33,839 bases of DNA from a virus: positions 1 to 33,839 of IMG/VR virus record IMGVR_UViG_3300003323_001290. One strand, 5' to 3'. This document shows, piece after piece, positions 6,714 through 14,278 of this stretch (within the stretch, counting starts at the first letter, position 1; every line of letters starts with the position of its first letter). The notes beneath the pieces were generated by a model that saw only the letters and a list, made by a program, of their open reading frames with translations, ran no database searches and was not told the DNA's origin. A program made the position numbers and the translations under genes.

Positions 6714-7055
6714 ATGCCATGCGACACCGTCCGCAGCGAGGGCCAGACCCTCGAGCAGCGCAACGACCAGGTCAAGAAGTCCCTCACGAAGCTGGAGCAG
6801 GCGCTCCGCGACAACCGCGTGCGCGTCAAGATCGGCGCGAACGGCGCCGTCGCGTTCGAGGGCTGGAAGCCCGAGGACCGCGACGACGTGACCGACGTCT
6901 GCGCCTACCGCACGCTCACCGCCCAGGGCAGCTCCGCGCTGCGCATGGCGGTGGCGCGCGCCGAGGCCCAGCAGGGCCGCAAGGTCAACCCGCACGCCGT
7001 CGCCGCCGGGACCCACAGCCACGACGGTGGCAAGACCTGGCACAAGGGCCACTAG
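6714..7055 (+). CDS. Conserved phage/bacterial protein of unknown function
   Basis: 113 residues from ATG 6714 behind AGGAG. The pattern MPCDT, a charged helix of about 25 residues, then IGANGAVAFEGW, TDVCAYRTL, ALRMAVARAEA and a C-terminal HSHDGGKTWHKGH matches, from memory, a small protein family common in phages and prophages and lacking a known function. The histidine-rich tail could bind metal. It directly follows structured element copy 7. Confidence 0.75.
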   Translation: MPCDTVRSEGQTLEQRNDQVKKSLTKLEQALRDNRVRVKIGANGAVAFEGWKPEDRDDVTDVCAYRTLTAQGSSALRMAVARAEAQQGRKVNPHAVAAGTHSHDGGKTWHKGH

Positions 7056-7058
7056 GTC

Positions 7059-7263
7059 ATGCCGAGCGACGAGGAGATGCAGCAACGACGCGACGCGAGT
7101 GCCCAGGTACCGCGCGTCGCGAAGGAGATGCGCCGGCTCGGTCTGCTCACGATGGGGCAGGTCGAGAGGTCGTACGGATTCGTGGTCATCACGATGTCCC
7201 CGACCGAAGCCGCGGCGTTCGCCCGACAGGCTCGCGCAGCTGGCACCCATCGAGGTCAAGTAA
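7059..7263 (+). CDS. Small hypothetical protein with apparent +1 frameshift
   Basis: ATG 7059 opens a protein-like frame (DEEMQQRRDASAQ, then EMRRLGLLTMGQVE, then SPTEAAAFA) that degrades after GCC 7221-7223 and would run to 7301. Skipping C7224 joins it to RLAQLAPIEVK and TAA 7261-7263, which ends just before the GTG of the next gene. The joined product is about 67 residues. The slip site reads GCC CGA. Either an assembly indel, a disabling mutation, or recoding; a similar C|CGA junction occurs in the gene at 13430. Confidence 0.5.
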
Positions 7264-7264
7264 C

Positions 7265-7633
7265 GTGCGCATCGCCTGCCACATCATCAGGCTGCACGTG
7301 AAGGGCGTCCTGCACAAAGCCTTCCGGGCCGGCAACATCGGCCTGGCCATGACGAAGCAACTCAACGAGACTCGCAAGTACGTCGTGCTCGGAACGTCCT
7401 ACGAGGACGCCCTCGAGCGCGTGCGCTCGAGGGTCATGCCCGAGCTCGAAACGAAGTACGAGTCGCTCGTCATCGAGTGGAGTCACGATGGTGACCGCGG
7501 CGACGTCGTCGAGCTGGCGAAGGTCGACGTGGAGACCCATCCAGGCACCAACATCCCGAAGGACGATGATCTCTGCTACTGCAGCGATCGAGAGTGCCAG
7601 CGCACGCACCCTGGCCAGAGGAGCAAGCGATGA
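7265..7633 (+). CDS. Hypothetical protein with C-terminal Cys pair
   Basis: 122 residues from GTG 7265; ATG 7349 is an alternative start (94 residues), and neither has a strong ribosome binding site. The N-terminal segment CHIIRLHVKGVLHKAF is amphipathic. The body has an alpha/beta look (KYVVLGTSYEDALERV, then SLVIEWSHDGDRGDVVELAKVDV) and the tail carries CYCSDREC. Its stop overlaps the next ATG (ATGA). Function unknown. Confidence 0.65.
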   Translation: MRIACHIIRLHVKGVLHKAFRAGNIGLAMTKQLNETRKYVVLGTSYEDALERVRSRVMPELETKYESLVIEWSHDGDRGDVVELAKVDVETHPGTNIPKDDDLCYCSDRECQRTHPGQRSKR

Positions 7634-8346
7634 CGAAGACGAAGCAGTGGGACGAGCACGACCGTCTCCGGCTGACCCGCGACTGCGAGCTGGGCAAGGA
7701 GGGCGAGACGCTGTTCGTGCTCGCGGTCGACGGGCCGTACATGAGCGCGCGCGTCGAGAGCGACCCGTCGCGCGTGGTGCGCACCGGCCGCGACTACGCA
7801 TACGCGACCAAGATCGGCGAGGGCATCCCGCCGGGCGCGTACGAGCTCGATCGCGACGTGCCGAATCCGAGGTCCGACGGTCGGTTCACGCGTGACTGGC
7901 GCAAGTCATACGTCTGGAAGAAAGGTACCCGGTTCGTGGTGAGGGAGTGCCATCGCGACGGCGCCGCGGCCATCGCCAGGCTCGGTGGCCTCACACCGGA
8001 TCAGATTGAACGCATCCGCGCTGCCGACGTGTACACCGTGGTGGAGCTCGCGGGAGACCGCTGGGCCACCAACCACCGCGTCGGCCCCGGCGACCAGGAG
8101 CAGTACGCGGCGCTCGCGGCGGCGCTCGTCCCGAGCGAGGAGTCCCTCTCCCAGTTCATGACCCGCATCGGGTGCGAGAGCGGGTTCGTGGAGTGGCTGG
8201 TCGAGCACGGGCACGTCCTGCGCGGGGACATCGAGCTCTGGTGGCACCGCTACCAGTACGGTGAGGAGGGCGACGTCGACCCGCCGGCCGTCGTCACCGT
8301 GCAGGACGACGCCGACGCCACGCTGGACGACGGAGGCGCGGCGTGA
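7630..8346 (+). CDS. Hypothetical phage protein
   Basis: 238 residues from ATG 7630, overlapping the previous stop. The first half contains strand-rich segments suggestive of a small beta barrel (LRLTRDCELGKEGETLFVLAV and GPYMSARVE). A lone helix-like region (LTPDQIERIRAADVYTVVELAG) follows, then a tryptophan-rich stretch near the C-terminus (EWLVEHGHV, IELWWHRYQYG). No known domain recognised. Its stop overlaps the GTG of the next gene. Confidence 0.7.
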   Translation: MTKTKQWDEHDRLRLTRDCELGKEGETLFVLAVDGPYMSARVESDPSRVVRTGRDYAYATKIGEGIPPGAYELDRDVPNPRSDGRFTRDWRKSYVWKKGTRFVVRECHRDGAAAIARLGGLTPDQIERIRAADVYTVVELAGDRWATNHRVGPGDQEQYAALAAALVPSEESLSQFMTRIGCESGFVEWLVEHGHVLRGDIELWWHRYQYGEEGDVDPPAVVTVQDDADATLDDGGAA

Positions 8347-8771
8347 ACCGACCCCAGCCGCCCCTCGCAGAGCGGCTGCGCCGCTCGCGCGTCGACAGGC
8401 GCGACCGCCAGGGCGCCGCGGGCGCGCGGCCGTCGCCTCCGCCTGGCGAGGCGCCGCTCCTCTGTGAGGACTGCAGCGAGGGGTGCCTCGGCCACCGGAA
8501 GCGGTGCGACTCCGTCGGCTGCGAGTGCCCCGCGCTGCCCGGCCACGTGCCGGTCAGGTACCGCTCCACGGAGCGGCGCGCCGTCGCGCTCGCGAACAGC
8601 GGCTACCTCGGGGACGACCGCGCGCTGGTCCACGCCGCGCTGCTGGTCGCCGCCGAGCGGTACGAGCGCGACGCCGCGCTGGTGCGAGGGCCGCGCGGCT
8701 CGCGGCTGCGCCAGCACTTCCGAGGCCAGGCCGTCCGTTGCCGCGTCATCGCGGACGCGATCGCGCCGTAG
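8343..8771 (+). CDS. Basic protein with central cysteine cluster
   Basis: 142 residues from GTG 8343 (GTGA overlap). The arginine- and proline-rich N-terminus is followed by CEDCSEGCLGHRKRCDSVGCEC, six cysteines that could coordinate one or two zinc ions, and a helical C-terminal half. The combination suggests nucleic-acid binding, but no family is recognised. It ends the operon; operator-promoter 3 begins 21 bases later. Confidence 0.65.
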   Translation: MNRPQPPLAERLRRSRVDRRDRQGAAGARPSPPPGEAPLLCEDCSEGCLGHRKRCDSVGCECPALPGHVPVRYRSTERRAVALANSGYLGDDRALVHAALLVAAERYERDAALVRGPRGSRLRQHFRGQAVRCRVIADAIAP

Positions 8772-8792
8772 GTTCGTGGCGTGAAGGTTCTT

Positions 8793-8822
8793 GTTGACAA
8801 CGTCAACAGGAAGCCTCATGCT
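8793..8822 (+). promoter_or_regulatory. Operator-promoter 3 (GTTGAC-AAC-GTCAAC)
   Basis: Arms at 8793-8798 and 8802-8807. TTGACA 8794-8799, 17-bp spacer, CATGCT (8817-8822). The flanks match operator-promoter 1 closely on both sides. Expected start near 8829, about 19 bases before ATG 8848. Confidence 0.8.
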
Positions 8823-8847
8823 CCCAACCACCCACAACGAGAGCGAC

Positions 8848-9132
8848 ATGCCCACCCTCCTGTTCACCGTCAACGAGGTCGCCGACGCGCTGATCGCGAA
8901 GGCACGCGACCTCAGCAAGCAGATCACCGACCTGTCCGACCTCAAGACGAAGCCGCTCGACCCGGGCGAGTCGGTGGAGGCGCGGTACCACAAGCTCGCC
9001 AAGCTGGGCAAGAAGCTCGCCGCGGCGTTCCAGGGCCTCGACGCCGTCATCACCGCGGCGGCCGGCGGTGCCGAGCCCGACCCCGCGCCGGCCGAGCCCG
9101 CCGGCCCGGACACCCCGAGCGGGGTCAACTGA
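8848..9132 (+). CDS. Small helical protein under operator control
   Basis: 94 residues from ATG 8848, with only a weak GAGAG upstream. A helical N-terminal domain (VNEVADALIAKARDLSKQI, then EARYHKLAKLGKKLAAAFQGLDAVI) leads to a Pro/Ala/Asp-rich disordered tail. It is the first gene behind operator-promoter 3, so it belongs to the regulon. Function unknown. Confidence 0.7.
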   Translation: MPTLLFTVNEVADALIAKARDLSKQITDLSDLKTKPLDPGESVEARYHKLAKLGKKLAAAFQGLDAVITAAAGGAEPDPAPAEPAGPDTPSGVN

Positions 9133-9175
9133 TCGACTTCCTCCAGAGGAAGACATCCACGAGATGACGAAGCGC
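9133..9175 (+). repeat. Duplicated leader, copy A
   Basis: This ~43-bp stretch around the ATG at 9164 is closely repeated at 9348-9390: both read TCGACT, then CAGAGGAAG, then ACGAGATGACGAA and CGC. The copy covers the ribosome binding site and the first codons, so two consecutive genes share one translation-initiation region. Confidence 0.65.
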
Positions 9176-9335
9176 GTCGACGTAGCTAACCCGCGTGCCC
9201 GGCGGCGCGAAGCCAACCGGGATCGCGCTCTGCCGGCGGTGCTCCTGCACCCGCCACCCGGACCTCCCGGCAAGGCAGGACGTCGGCGCAGGCAACGCAG
9301 ATCAGCGCGACGCGCCACACGACGAGAACACCTGA
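9164..9335 (+). CDS. Possible small cysteine-rich gene, frameshifted
   Basis: AGAGGAAG precedes ATG 9164, but that frame soon becomes arginine/proline-rich and non-protein-like, running into the next gene. Moving +1 near 9187 enters a frame reading RVPGGAKPTGIALCRRCSC, then TRHPDLPARQDVG, ending at TGA 9333-9335, typical of the window's small cysteine-rich proteins. GTG 9195 could start that frame alone (46 residues) but lacks a ribosome binding site. Damaged gene or sequence error. Confidence 0.35.
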
Positions 9336-9347
9336 GCGCTGCCGGGG

Positions 9348-9390
9348 TCGACTCCCCGCAGAGGAAGGCACCTACGAGATGACGAACCGC
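9348..9390 (+). repeat. Duplicated leader, copy B
   Basis: Second copy of the leader at 9133-9175. It supplies the ribosome binding site and the first codons of the gene at 9379. Differences are scattered substitutions, with a one-base length change. Confidence 0.65.
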
Positions 9391-9960
9391 GAGATCGACT
9401 GCCTGGTCATGGGGCTCGCCGCCGGTGGCACCACCTGCCTGTGGCTCGGATACAAGCTGCGCCAGCGCGTAGAGCGCTGGCAGGCCGGCCGCGCCCGACG
9501 TGCGCGCCGCGGCGCGAAGCCGACCCTCGTCCCGATCCCGGACGTCGTCGTCGGCATCAACCAGCGCCCCGAGCAGAGCGCGCGGCGCGTGCTGGTCGCC
9601 CGCAACCGGGTCATCCCGCTGACGCCGAAGCGCCACGTGGTCTACACGGACGTCGCGGGCGACCCGACCAAGGTGGCGCCGGCGCCGATCCCGATCGCCC
9701 CGCTGTCTCGCGAGGGAGCGGAGGAGATCGCCGCGCTCTGGAGAGGCGCGTGGCCGGACGTCGCCCGCATCTCGGACACCAAGATGCGCGAGCTCGAGGA
9801 CAGCGCCGTCCGCCGCGACGCGGTCGCCGCGCTCACCGGCGCCGGCTACAAGCGCGCCGCCGCGGAGGCCGCGGTGGACGCGTGCTCCCCGGAGGAGCGC
9901 GCCGGCGGCCTGGAGTCCTGGGTCGCGGCGGCGTTCCGGCGAGCCTCCGCCAAGCCGTGA
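9379..9960 (+). CDS. Membrane-segment protein with RuvA-domain-III-like C-terminus
   Basis: 193 residues. An N-terminal hydrophobic segment (about 8-24, CLVMGLAAGGTTCLWLGY) followed by a very basic stretch suggests a membrane anchor with the rest in the cytoplasm. The middle is proline-rich. The C-terminus (147-188: DAVAALTGAGYKRAAAEAA, then LESWVAAAFRR) has the three-helix pattern of RuvA domain III, the part of RuvA that recruits RuvB. A RuvB homologue is encoded 1.5 kb downstream on the same strand. The resemblance to UBA-like folds in general means the RuvA link is not certain; the RuvA DNA-binding domains are absent. Confidence 0.65.
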   Translation: MTNREIDCLVMGLAAGGTTCLWLGYKLRQRVERWQAGRARRARRGAKPTLVPIPDVVVGINQRPEQSARRVLVARNRVIPLTPKRHVVYTDVAGDPTKVAPAPIPIAPLSREGAEEIAALWRGAWPDVARISDTKMRELEDSAVRRDAVAALTGAGYKRAAAEAAVDACSPEERAGGLESWVAAAFRRASAKP

Positions 9961-10079
9961 GGCGGTGGCTGTACCTCGTCCCACGACTGGCGTGCGCGAT
10001 CGCCTGCGTGGTCGTCATCCTGATCGCGGAACCGCTGCTGGTGCTGCTGGCAGACCGGCGGCACGACCGAGGAACCTGA
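9957..10079 (+). CDS. 40-residue single-span membrane miniprotein
   Basis: GTG 9957 overlaps the previous stop (GTGA); the frame ends at TGA 10077-10079, two bases before the next ATG. One hydrophobic segment (LACAIACVVVILIAEPLLVLLA) is flanked by basic ends (MRRW at the start, DRRHDRGT at the end). Likely inserted in the cytoplasmic membrane. Function unknown; small lysis or membrane-stress roles are possible but unsupported. Confidence 0.6.
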   Translation: MRRWLYLVPRLACAIACVVVILIAEPLLVLLADRRHDRGT

Positions 10080-10080
10080 C

Positions 10081-11118
10081 ATGGACACGAACGAGAACCC
10101 CGAGCCCACGCCCGCAGAGAAGACCCTGCTCGAAGCCGCCACGGTGCTCGACAACGCCGGCGTGCCGCGCACCGACACCGAGCGCGACGGCGTGGGCATC
10201 AACCTCGAGCTCAACCTCGCGGGCCGGATCCTGTGGCTCGTGGAGCAGCGCAACGACGTGGACGCGCTCTTCAGGGAGGTCACCCAGGCGCTCGACGCGG
10301 CCGGCGCCAAGCACGTCCACGTGGTCGACCGGATCCGATGGCTGGCCAGCGACCGCGACGCCAAGGAGGCGGCCCGCGAGAAGGAGGCGAGGATCGCCAA
10401 CGAAGCGACCGGAGTCGCTCGCGAACGTGGCCAGAGCCTCATCGCTATCGAGCACGCGCTGCTCGACGCCGGCGCACCGGCGGGGCTCTCGAATATCGAG
10501 AAGGTGGTGCGGCTCAAGAAAGAGCGCGACGACGCCGTCGCCGAGCGCGAGCAGCTGCGCAGGATGCACGCCGGCGTCTCCGCCGACCTGGACCGGGCGC
10601 GCCGCGAGCACGAAGAGGCGCTCGGCGAGGCGGCCGGGCGCGAGCTCAAGCTGACCGAGGAGCGCGACGAGGTGTCGGCCGCGCTCGCCGAGGCCGGCGC
10701 GCCGGCCGTCACCGACGCGGCGCAGAACACCATCACGCTCGTGGGCCGGGTCCACTGGCTGGCGGCGCTCCGCACCCAGGCGGTCGAGGCCGCGGCGCGG
10801 GCGGTCATCGACGTCGCGTCCCTCAAGGAGCAGCTGCGCGCGAGCAGCCGGGCGGTCGACCGCCTCACCGCCGAGGTCAAGCGCCTGGAGTCCGCCGGGA
10901 GCGGCGTGCGGTTCGCCCTCACGTCCGAGCCGCGGGCGGCGGTCCTCCGCGCCGACATCGTCGTCGACGCCAAGAACGGCACGATCGTCAAGAACAGGCT
11001 GGGACCGCGCACCGCGACCAGGCCCGCCAGGCCCATCCCCGGCACCAAGAAGCCGTCGCGCACGAAGACGCGGGCGCGCCCCGGGAAGCGCACGACGTTC
11101 GCGGACGCGAAGCGATGA
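10081..11118 (+). CDS. Coiled-coil protein with four copies of an ALDxAG...RIxWLxxxRD motif
   Basis: 345 residues. Four imperfect repeats share a helix ending AG(V/A)(P/K), a variable gap, and R(I/V)xWL followed by charged residues: about 20-58, 69-92, 125-149 and 200-231 (third copy degenerate). Coiled-coil segments separate them (ERDDAVAEREQLRR and LTEERDEVSAAL). The last 60 residues are basic and disordered (RTKTRARPGKRTT), suggesting DNA or RNA contact. The same motif occurs once in the protein at 20396. No known family recognised. Coupled to 11115 by ATGA. Confidence 0.75.
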   Translation: MDTNENPEPTPAEKTLLEAATVLDNAGVPRTDTERDGVGINLELNLAGRILWLVEQRNDVDALFREVTQALDAAGAKHVHVVDRIRWLASDRDAKEAAREKEARIANEATGVARERGQSLIAIEHALLDAGAPAGLSNIEKVVRLKKERDDAVAEREQLRRMHAGVSADLDRARREHEEALGEAAGRELKLTEERDEVSAALAEAGAPAVTDAAQNTITLVGRVHWLAALRTQAVEAAARAVIDVASLKEQLRASSRAVDRLTAEVKRLESAGSGVRFALTSEPRAAVLRADIVVDAKNGTIVKNRLGPRTATRPARPIPGTKKPSRTKTRARPGKRTTFADAKR

Positions 11119-11522
11119 CGAGGAAGCTCGGCCACGTCCAGCGCGACGTCCTGGACGCGCTCCGGCGCCACGGCTGGTGGTCCAGCAACGGGATGAGCGG
11201 CTGGGTGTGGGACACCAAGAGCAACACGGAACGCGTCCTGCGGTCCCTCGTCGTCGCCGGCTACGCCGTGGCGGCCAGGGAGCCGGGCCGCGGGCTCGTC
11301 TACCGGCCGACGTCCGCCAGGGCAGGCCGCGTCGTCCTGAGCGACGGCTCGGTCGTGGACGGAGGCAGCCCGCTGGCGCTCCTGCAGGCGCAGTACCAGG
11401 TGCTGATGCGCCTGTCCAAGCAGTACAAGAACCACCAGCGCATCCAGTCCGCCGTCGCGGACGCCAACATGCTCGGCCTGGAGGTTGTCGACAGGCTGAA
11501 GGAGGCAGAGGAAGGACCATGA
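11115..11522 (+). CDS. Winged-helix-like protein
   Basis: 135 residues from ATG 11115 (ATGA overlap). Residues 5-65 look like a winged helix: GHVQRDVLDALRRHG, a WSSNGMSGWVWDTKSNTERVLRSLVVAG helical pair, then a YAVAAREPGRGLVYRPT wing. The rest is a helical segment. It is sandwiched by overlap between the repeat protein and RuvB, so it may act with them at DNA. DNA binding is inferred from fold appearance only. Confidence 0.65.
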   Translation: MTRKLGHVQRDVLDALRRHGWWSSNGMSGWVWDTKSNTERVLRSLVVAGYAVAAREPGRGLVYRPTSARAGRVVLSDGSVVDGGSPLALLQAQYQVLMRLSKQYKNHQRIQSAVADANMLGLEVVDRLKEAEEGP

Positions 11523-12523
11523 ACAAGGACCAGGACATCAGGCCGGCGTCGTTCGACGACTACGTCGGCCAGCGGCAGACGGTCGACGTGCTCCGGCGCG
11601 CCGTCGTCGCGGCGCGCCATGGCGACCGGCCGTGCGGCCACGTGCTGCTGGCTGGCATGCCCGGCTGCGGCAAGACCTCGCTCGCGCAGATCCTCGCCGC
11701 CGAGATGGGGACGAAGCTGCACGCCGCCGTGTGCCAGGCCATCGAGCACAAGGGCGAGCTCACCGGCCTGCTCACCTCGCTCGGTCGGCACGACGTGCTG
11801 TTCCTGGACGAGATCCACGGCCTCAAGCCGGCGATGCAGGAGCTCCTGTACACGGCCATGGAGGACGGCCACGTCGACCTGTCCGCCGGTAAGCGCACCG
11901 TGCGGCTCCCGCTGCAACCGTTTACGCTGGTCGGCGCGACCACGCGCGCGCACCTGCTGACCGGGCCGCTCCGGGACCGCTTCGCATACACGTTCCAGCT
12001 CGGCCACTACTCGACCGACGAGCTCGCCGAGATCGCCGGGAAGACGATGCGTCGACTGGGGCTTCACCTGCTCGCGCGACGCCCCGAAGAGAAGACCATC
12101 GTGGCCGAGGCGATCGCGCGTCGGAGCCGTGGCACACCGCGCGTCGCCAATCGCCTCGTGCGCGCGTGCCGAGACTTCATGGAGAGCGCCGGCGAGCACT
12201 CCGTCACACTCGAGATCGCCGAGGCGACGTTCGACGCGCTCGGGCTCGACTCGCTCGGGCTCGACGTCAAGGACCGCGAGTACCTCGGGATCCTGTGCGA
12301 GCGGCTCGGCTCGCCGGTCGGCGTGCTCACCATCGCCGCCCAGCTCGGCATCGAGCGCGGCGTGATCGAGGGCATCATCGAGCCGACGCTGCTGGAGCTC
12401 GGGCTCATCGCCCGCACCCAGAAGGGCCGGGTCGCGCTGCCGGCCGCCGTCAGGCACCTCCACGCGCACGCCGAGCGCGTCCGGGTCCAGCAGCTCGCCG
12501 AGCCCCAGCCGGAGGTTTCGTAA
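11519..12523 (+). CDS. ruvB: RuvB-type Holliday junction branch migration ATPase
   Basis: 334 residues, the usual RuvB length. All hallmark blocks are present: RPASFDDYVGQ at the start, Walker A GMPGCGKT (46-53), Walker B LFLDEIH (D97, E98), LYTAMEDGHVDL, FTLVGATTRAHLLTGPLRDRF (sensor 1 and arginine finger), RRSRGTPRVANRL, and the C-terminal winged helix with EPTLLELGLIARTQKGRVAL. RuvB motors drive branch migration with RuvA. The window has no full RuvA; a RuvA-domain-III-like tail (9379) and an Hjc-like nuclease (31512) are present. ATG 11519 overlaps the previous stop. Replication or recombination role for the phage is inference. Confidence 0.93.
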   Translation: MNKDQDIRPASFDDYVGQRQTVDVLRRAVVAARHGDRPCGHVLLAGMPGCGKTSLAQILAAEMGTKLHAAVCQAIEHKGELTGLLTSLGRHDVLFLDEIHGLKPAMQELLYTAMEDGHVDLSAGKRTVRLPLQPFTLVGATTRAHLLTGPLRDRFAYTFQLGHYSTDELAEIAGKTMRRLGLHLLARRPEEKTIVAEAIARRSRGTPRVANRLVRACRDFMESAGEHSVTLEIAEATFDALGLDSLGLDVKDREYLGILCERLGSPVGVLTIAAQLGIERGVIEGIIEPTLLELGLIARTQKGRVALPAAVRHLHAHAERVRVQQLAEPQPEVS

Positions 12524-12802
12524 ATGCGCATGTACGTCTGGCACCCGGAGTCGCTGAGCGACCACACCAACGGCGTCGTGTGCGTGGTGGCCGAGAGCAA
12601 GGCCGCCGCAATCACGCTCGCTGTCGACGCGCGCTACCCGCTCGCCAGCTGCAAGCGAGGCATGACCGCTTCGGAGCGGGCGGCCGTCGTCCGCGCCAAC
12701 CTCGCCATCCAGGGCGAGCGCCTGATGTTCCGCGCCGAGCTGTCGAGCGAGAAGCCCAAGGTGATCCGGCGCGGCGCCGTCATCGAGTACGGAGGATCCT
12801 AA
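12524..12802 (+). CDS. Small hypothetical protein
   Basis: 92 residues, ATG immediately after the ruvB stop. It begins MRMYVWHPESLSDHTNG and has a VVAESKAAAITLAVDA segment, the pattern of a small alpha/beta domain often seen in uncharacterised phage proteins. Its TAA overlaps the next ATG by one base. Function unknown. Confidence 0.7.
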   Translation: MRMYVWHPESLSDHTNGVVCVVAESKAAAITLAVDARYPLASCKRGMTASERAAVVRANLAIQGERLMFRAELSSEKPKVIRRGAVIEYGGS

Positions 12803-13059
12803 TGAAGATCGCGGTGACCAACCAGGCGGTGGCGCTCGAGGTCAAGCGCTGCTACTTGCCGATCGAGATCACCGACACCTGTCCGACGTGCGGCGTGGAG
12901 GTCACGAGGTACCTGAACAGCGACTATCTCAGCTTCCCGAAGATCAACACGCCGATCAACATGGCGATGTACCACCACATCGAGCTCCCCGACTCCGACG
13001 AAGAGCACTCGTGGAACGTGATGATCGTCTTGCGGATAATGGCCGAGGCTGCACCATGA
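12802..13059 (+). CDS. Small CxxC protein
   Basis: 85 residues from ATG 12802, with GGAGG upstream. Beta-rich N-terminus (VALEVKRCYLPIEIT) leads into a CPTC pair (C27, C30), then a segment ending NVMIVLRIMAEAAP. A single CxxC in a small protein may be half of a zinc site formed on dimerisation. No family recognised. It overlaps the next gene by four bases. Confidence 0.65.
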   Translation: MKIAVTNQAVALEVKRCYLPIEITDTCPTCGVEVTRYLNSDYLSFPKINTPINMAMYHHIELPDSDEEHSWNVMIVLRIMAEAAP

Positions 13060-13433
13060 AACGGTGCGTCGTGCTGCTCGCGCTGTCTGCGTGCACCACC
13101 GGCCAGCGCGTCGGCGCGCTCGCGGCCGGTGCAATGGTGCTGACCGCCTGCGACTACCGCCAGACGACGGCGCTCTCGGACGGCGGGCGGTGGGACGTCC
13201 GATCGCCGAGCGGCGGCCACTACCAGGAGCTCAACCCGCTGCTCGGCCGCGAGCCGTCGCCGGCAGCCATGGCCGTCTACGCGGCGGCGGCCGAGGCGTC
13301 CATCGCCGCGGTCGCCGCGTCGCGGCTCCCGGCGTGGGCGAAATACGCCGCGCTCGGGCTCGTCGCCGCGGCGGAGGCCGTCGAGGTCGCGCGCGCCGCG
13401 CCGGCCGCCGGCGCCTGCGGAGGTCGCCGGTGA
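13056..13433 (+). CDS. Putative phage lipoprotein
   Basis: 125 residues. The N-terminus is basic then hydrophobic (MKRCVVLLALSAC) with a lipobox-like LSAC ending at C13; a second, better placed LTAC ends at C32 after GALAAGAMV. Either would direct lipid attachment and export. The middle is hydrophilic; the C-terminal half is alanine-rich and strongly helical (about 73-118), possibly membrane-associated. Phage lipoproteins include superinfection-exclusion proteins and outer spanins, but nothing here distinguishes these. Confidence 0.65.
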   Translation: MKRCVVLLALSACTTGQRVGALAAGAMVLTACDYRQTTALSDGGRWDVRSPSGGHYQELNPLLGREPSPAAMAVYAAAAEASIAAVAASRLPAWAKYAALGLVAAAEAVEVARAAPAAGACGGRR

Positions 13434-13961
13434 GGCGCCAGCCGATCGAGCACGAGGTCAGGCTTAACCTGGACTCCGGCGCCAAGCTGACGATCGTCTA
13501 CTTCTCGGACCGTGAGCTCCGTTGGGTCTTCTCCTACCACCACCGCGCGTCCGGGATCTCCAACGACGTCCGGCTCGTCGCCGACTACCTCGACGGTGCC
13601 CTCGCCTCGCGGTTCAAGCTGTCCATGAACGTCGTCGTGCCGGCCCGCCTCGGGCAGGTCGAGTTCCTCGGCGTGGACATCTCCCCGGGCGCGAAGACGT
13701 ACCTGGAGTTCGGCTACGAGCGCGCGGTCCGAGTACCGGCTGGCCGAGGTCTGCCGCGGGATGCAGCGCGTGCGGGTCGACTACGTCAACGACGCGCTGG
13801 TCAAGCCCATCGAGACCCCGTTCCTGATCCCGGACCGCGTCCCCGTGGACGGCCGGGTCCGGTTCCCCTTCCTGCGCGAGGACGACGTCGTCGCGCACTT
13901 CGACCTGCCGCTCACCACGCTGCGGCGACCCGACACCAACACCGAGGTGACCAGACCATGA
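13430..13961 (+). CDS. Hypothetical protein with apparent +1 frameshift
   Basis: GTG 13430 (GTGA overlap) opens a beta-rich frame (VRLNLDSGAKLTIVYFSDREL, RFKLSMNVVVP, TYLEFGYERAV). After GTC 13727-13729 it turns arginine/proline-rich, while skipping C13730 enters EYRLAEVCRGMQRVRVDYVND, continuing protein-like to TGA 13959-13961, which overlaps the next ATG. The joined product is about 176 residues. Without the shift the frame reads through into the gene at 13958. Assembly indel, decay or recoding are all possible. Confidence 0.55.
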
Positions 13962-14278
13962 AACAGACCCACACCTACGCCATCCTGGAGCTGAGCAAGG
14001 CCGCGGTCGACGAGATCAGCGAGAAGCTCCGCGCCGCCGGCTACGATCACGCGTTCCACGACGGCGTCGTCGACATGCACGGCATCGCCGTGTCATACGA
14101 GCCGAAGGACAAGCACCCCTGGAAGGAGATCTACCGCGGCGCCGCCGTCAAGCAGTGCGAGACCTGCGGGATCCAGCGCCTCGGCGACCTGTGGCGGAAG
14201 CCGATCGTCCCGGGCATCGAGTCGACCGGCCCCGCGTGGTCCAGCGGTCCGTTCCCAGCTTGCAGGGAGACCGCATGA
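13958..14278 (+). CDS. Small protein with CxxC motif
   Basis: 106 residues from ATG 13958 (ATGA overlap). The N-terminal half resembles a small alpha/beta domain (TYAILELSKAAVDEISEKLRAAGY). CETC (C67, C70) and a further C-terminal Cys could bind zinc. The last bases overlap ATG 14275. It lies just before another CxxC protein; a shared role is inference. Confidence 0.7.
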   Translation: MKQTHTYAILELSKAAVDEISEKLRAAGYDHAFHDGVVDMHGIAVSYEPKDKHPWKEIYRGAAVKQCETCGIQRLGDLWRKPIVPGIESTGPAWSSGPFPACRETA

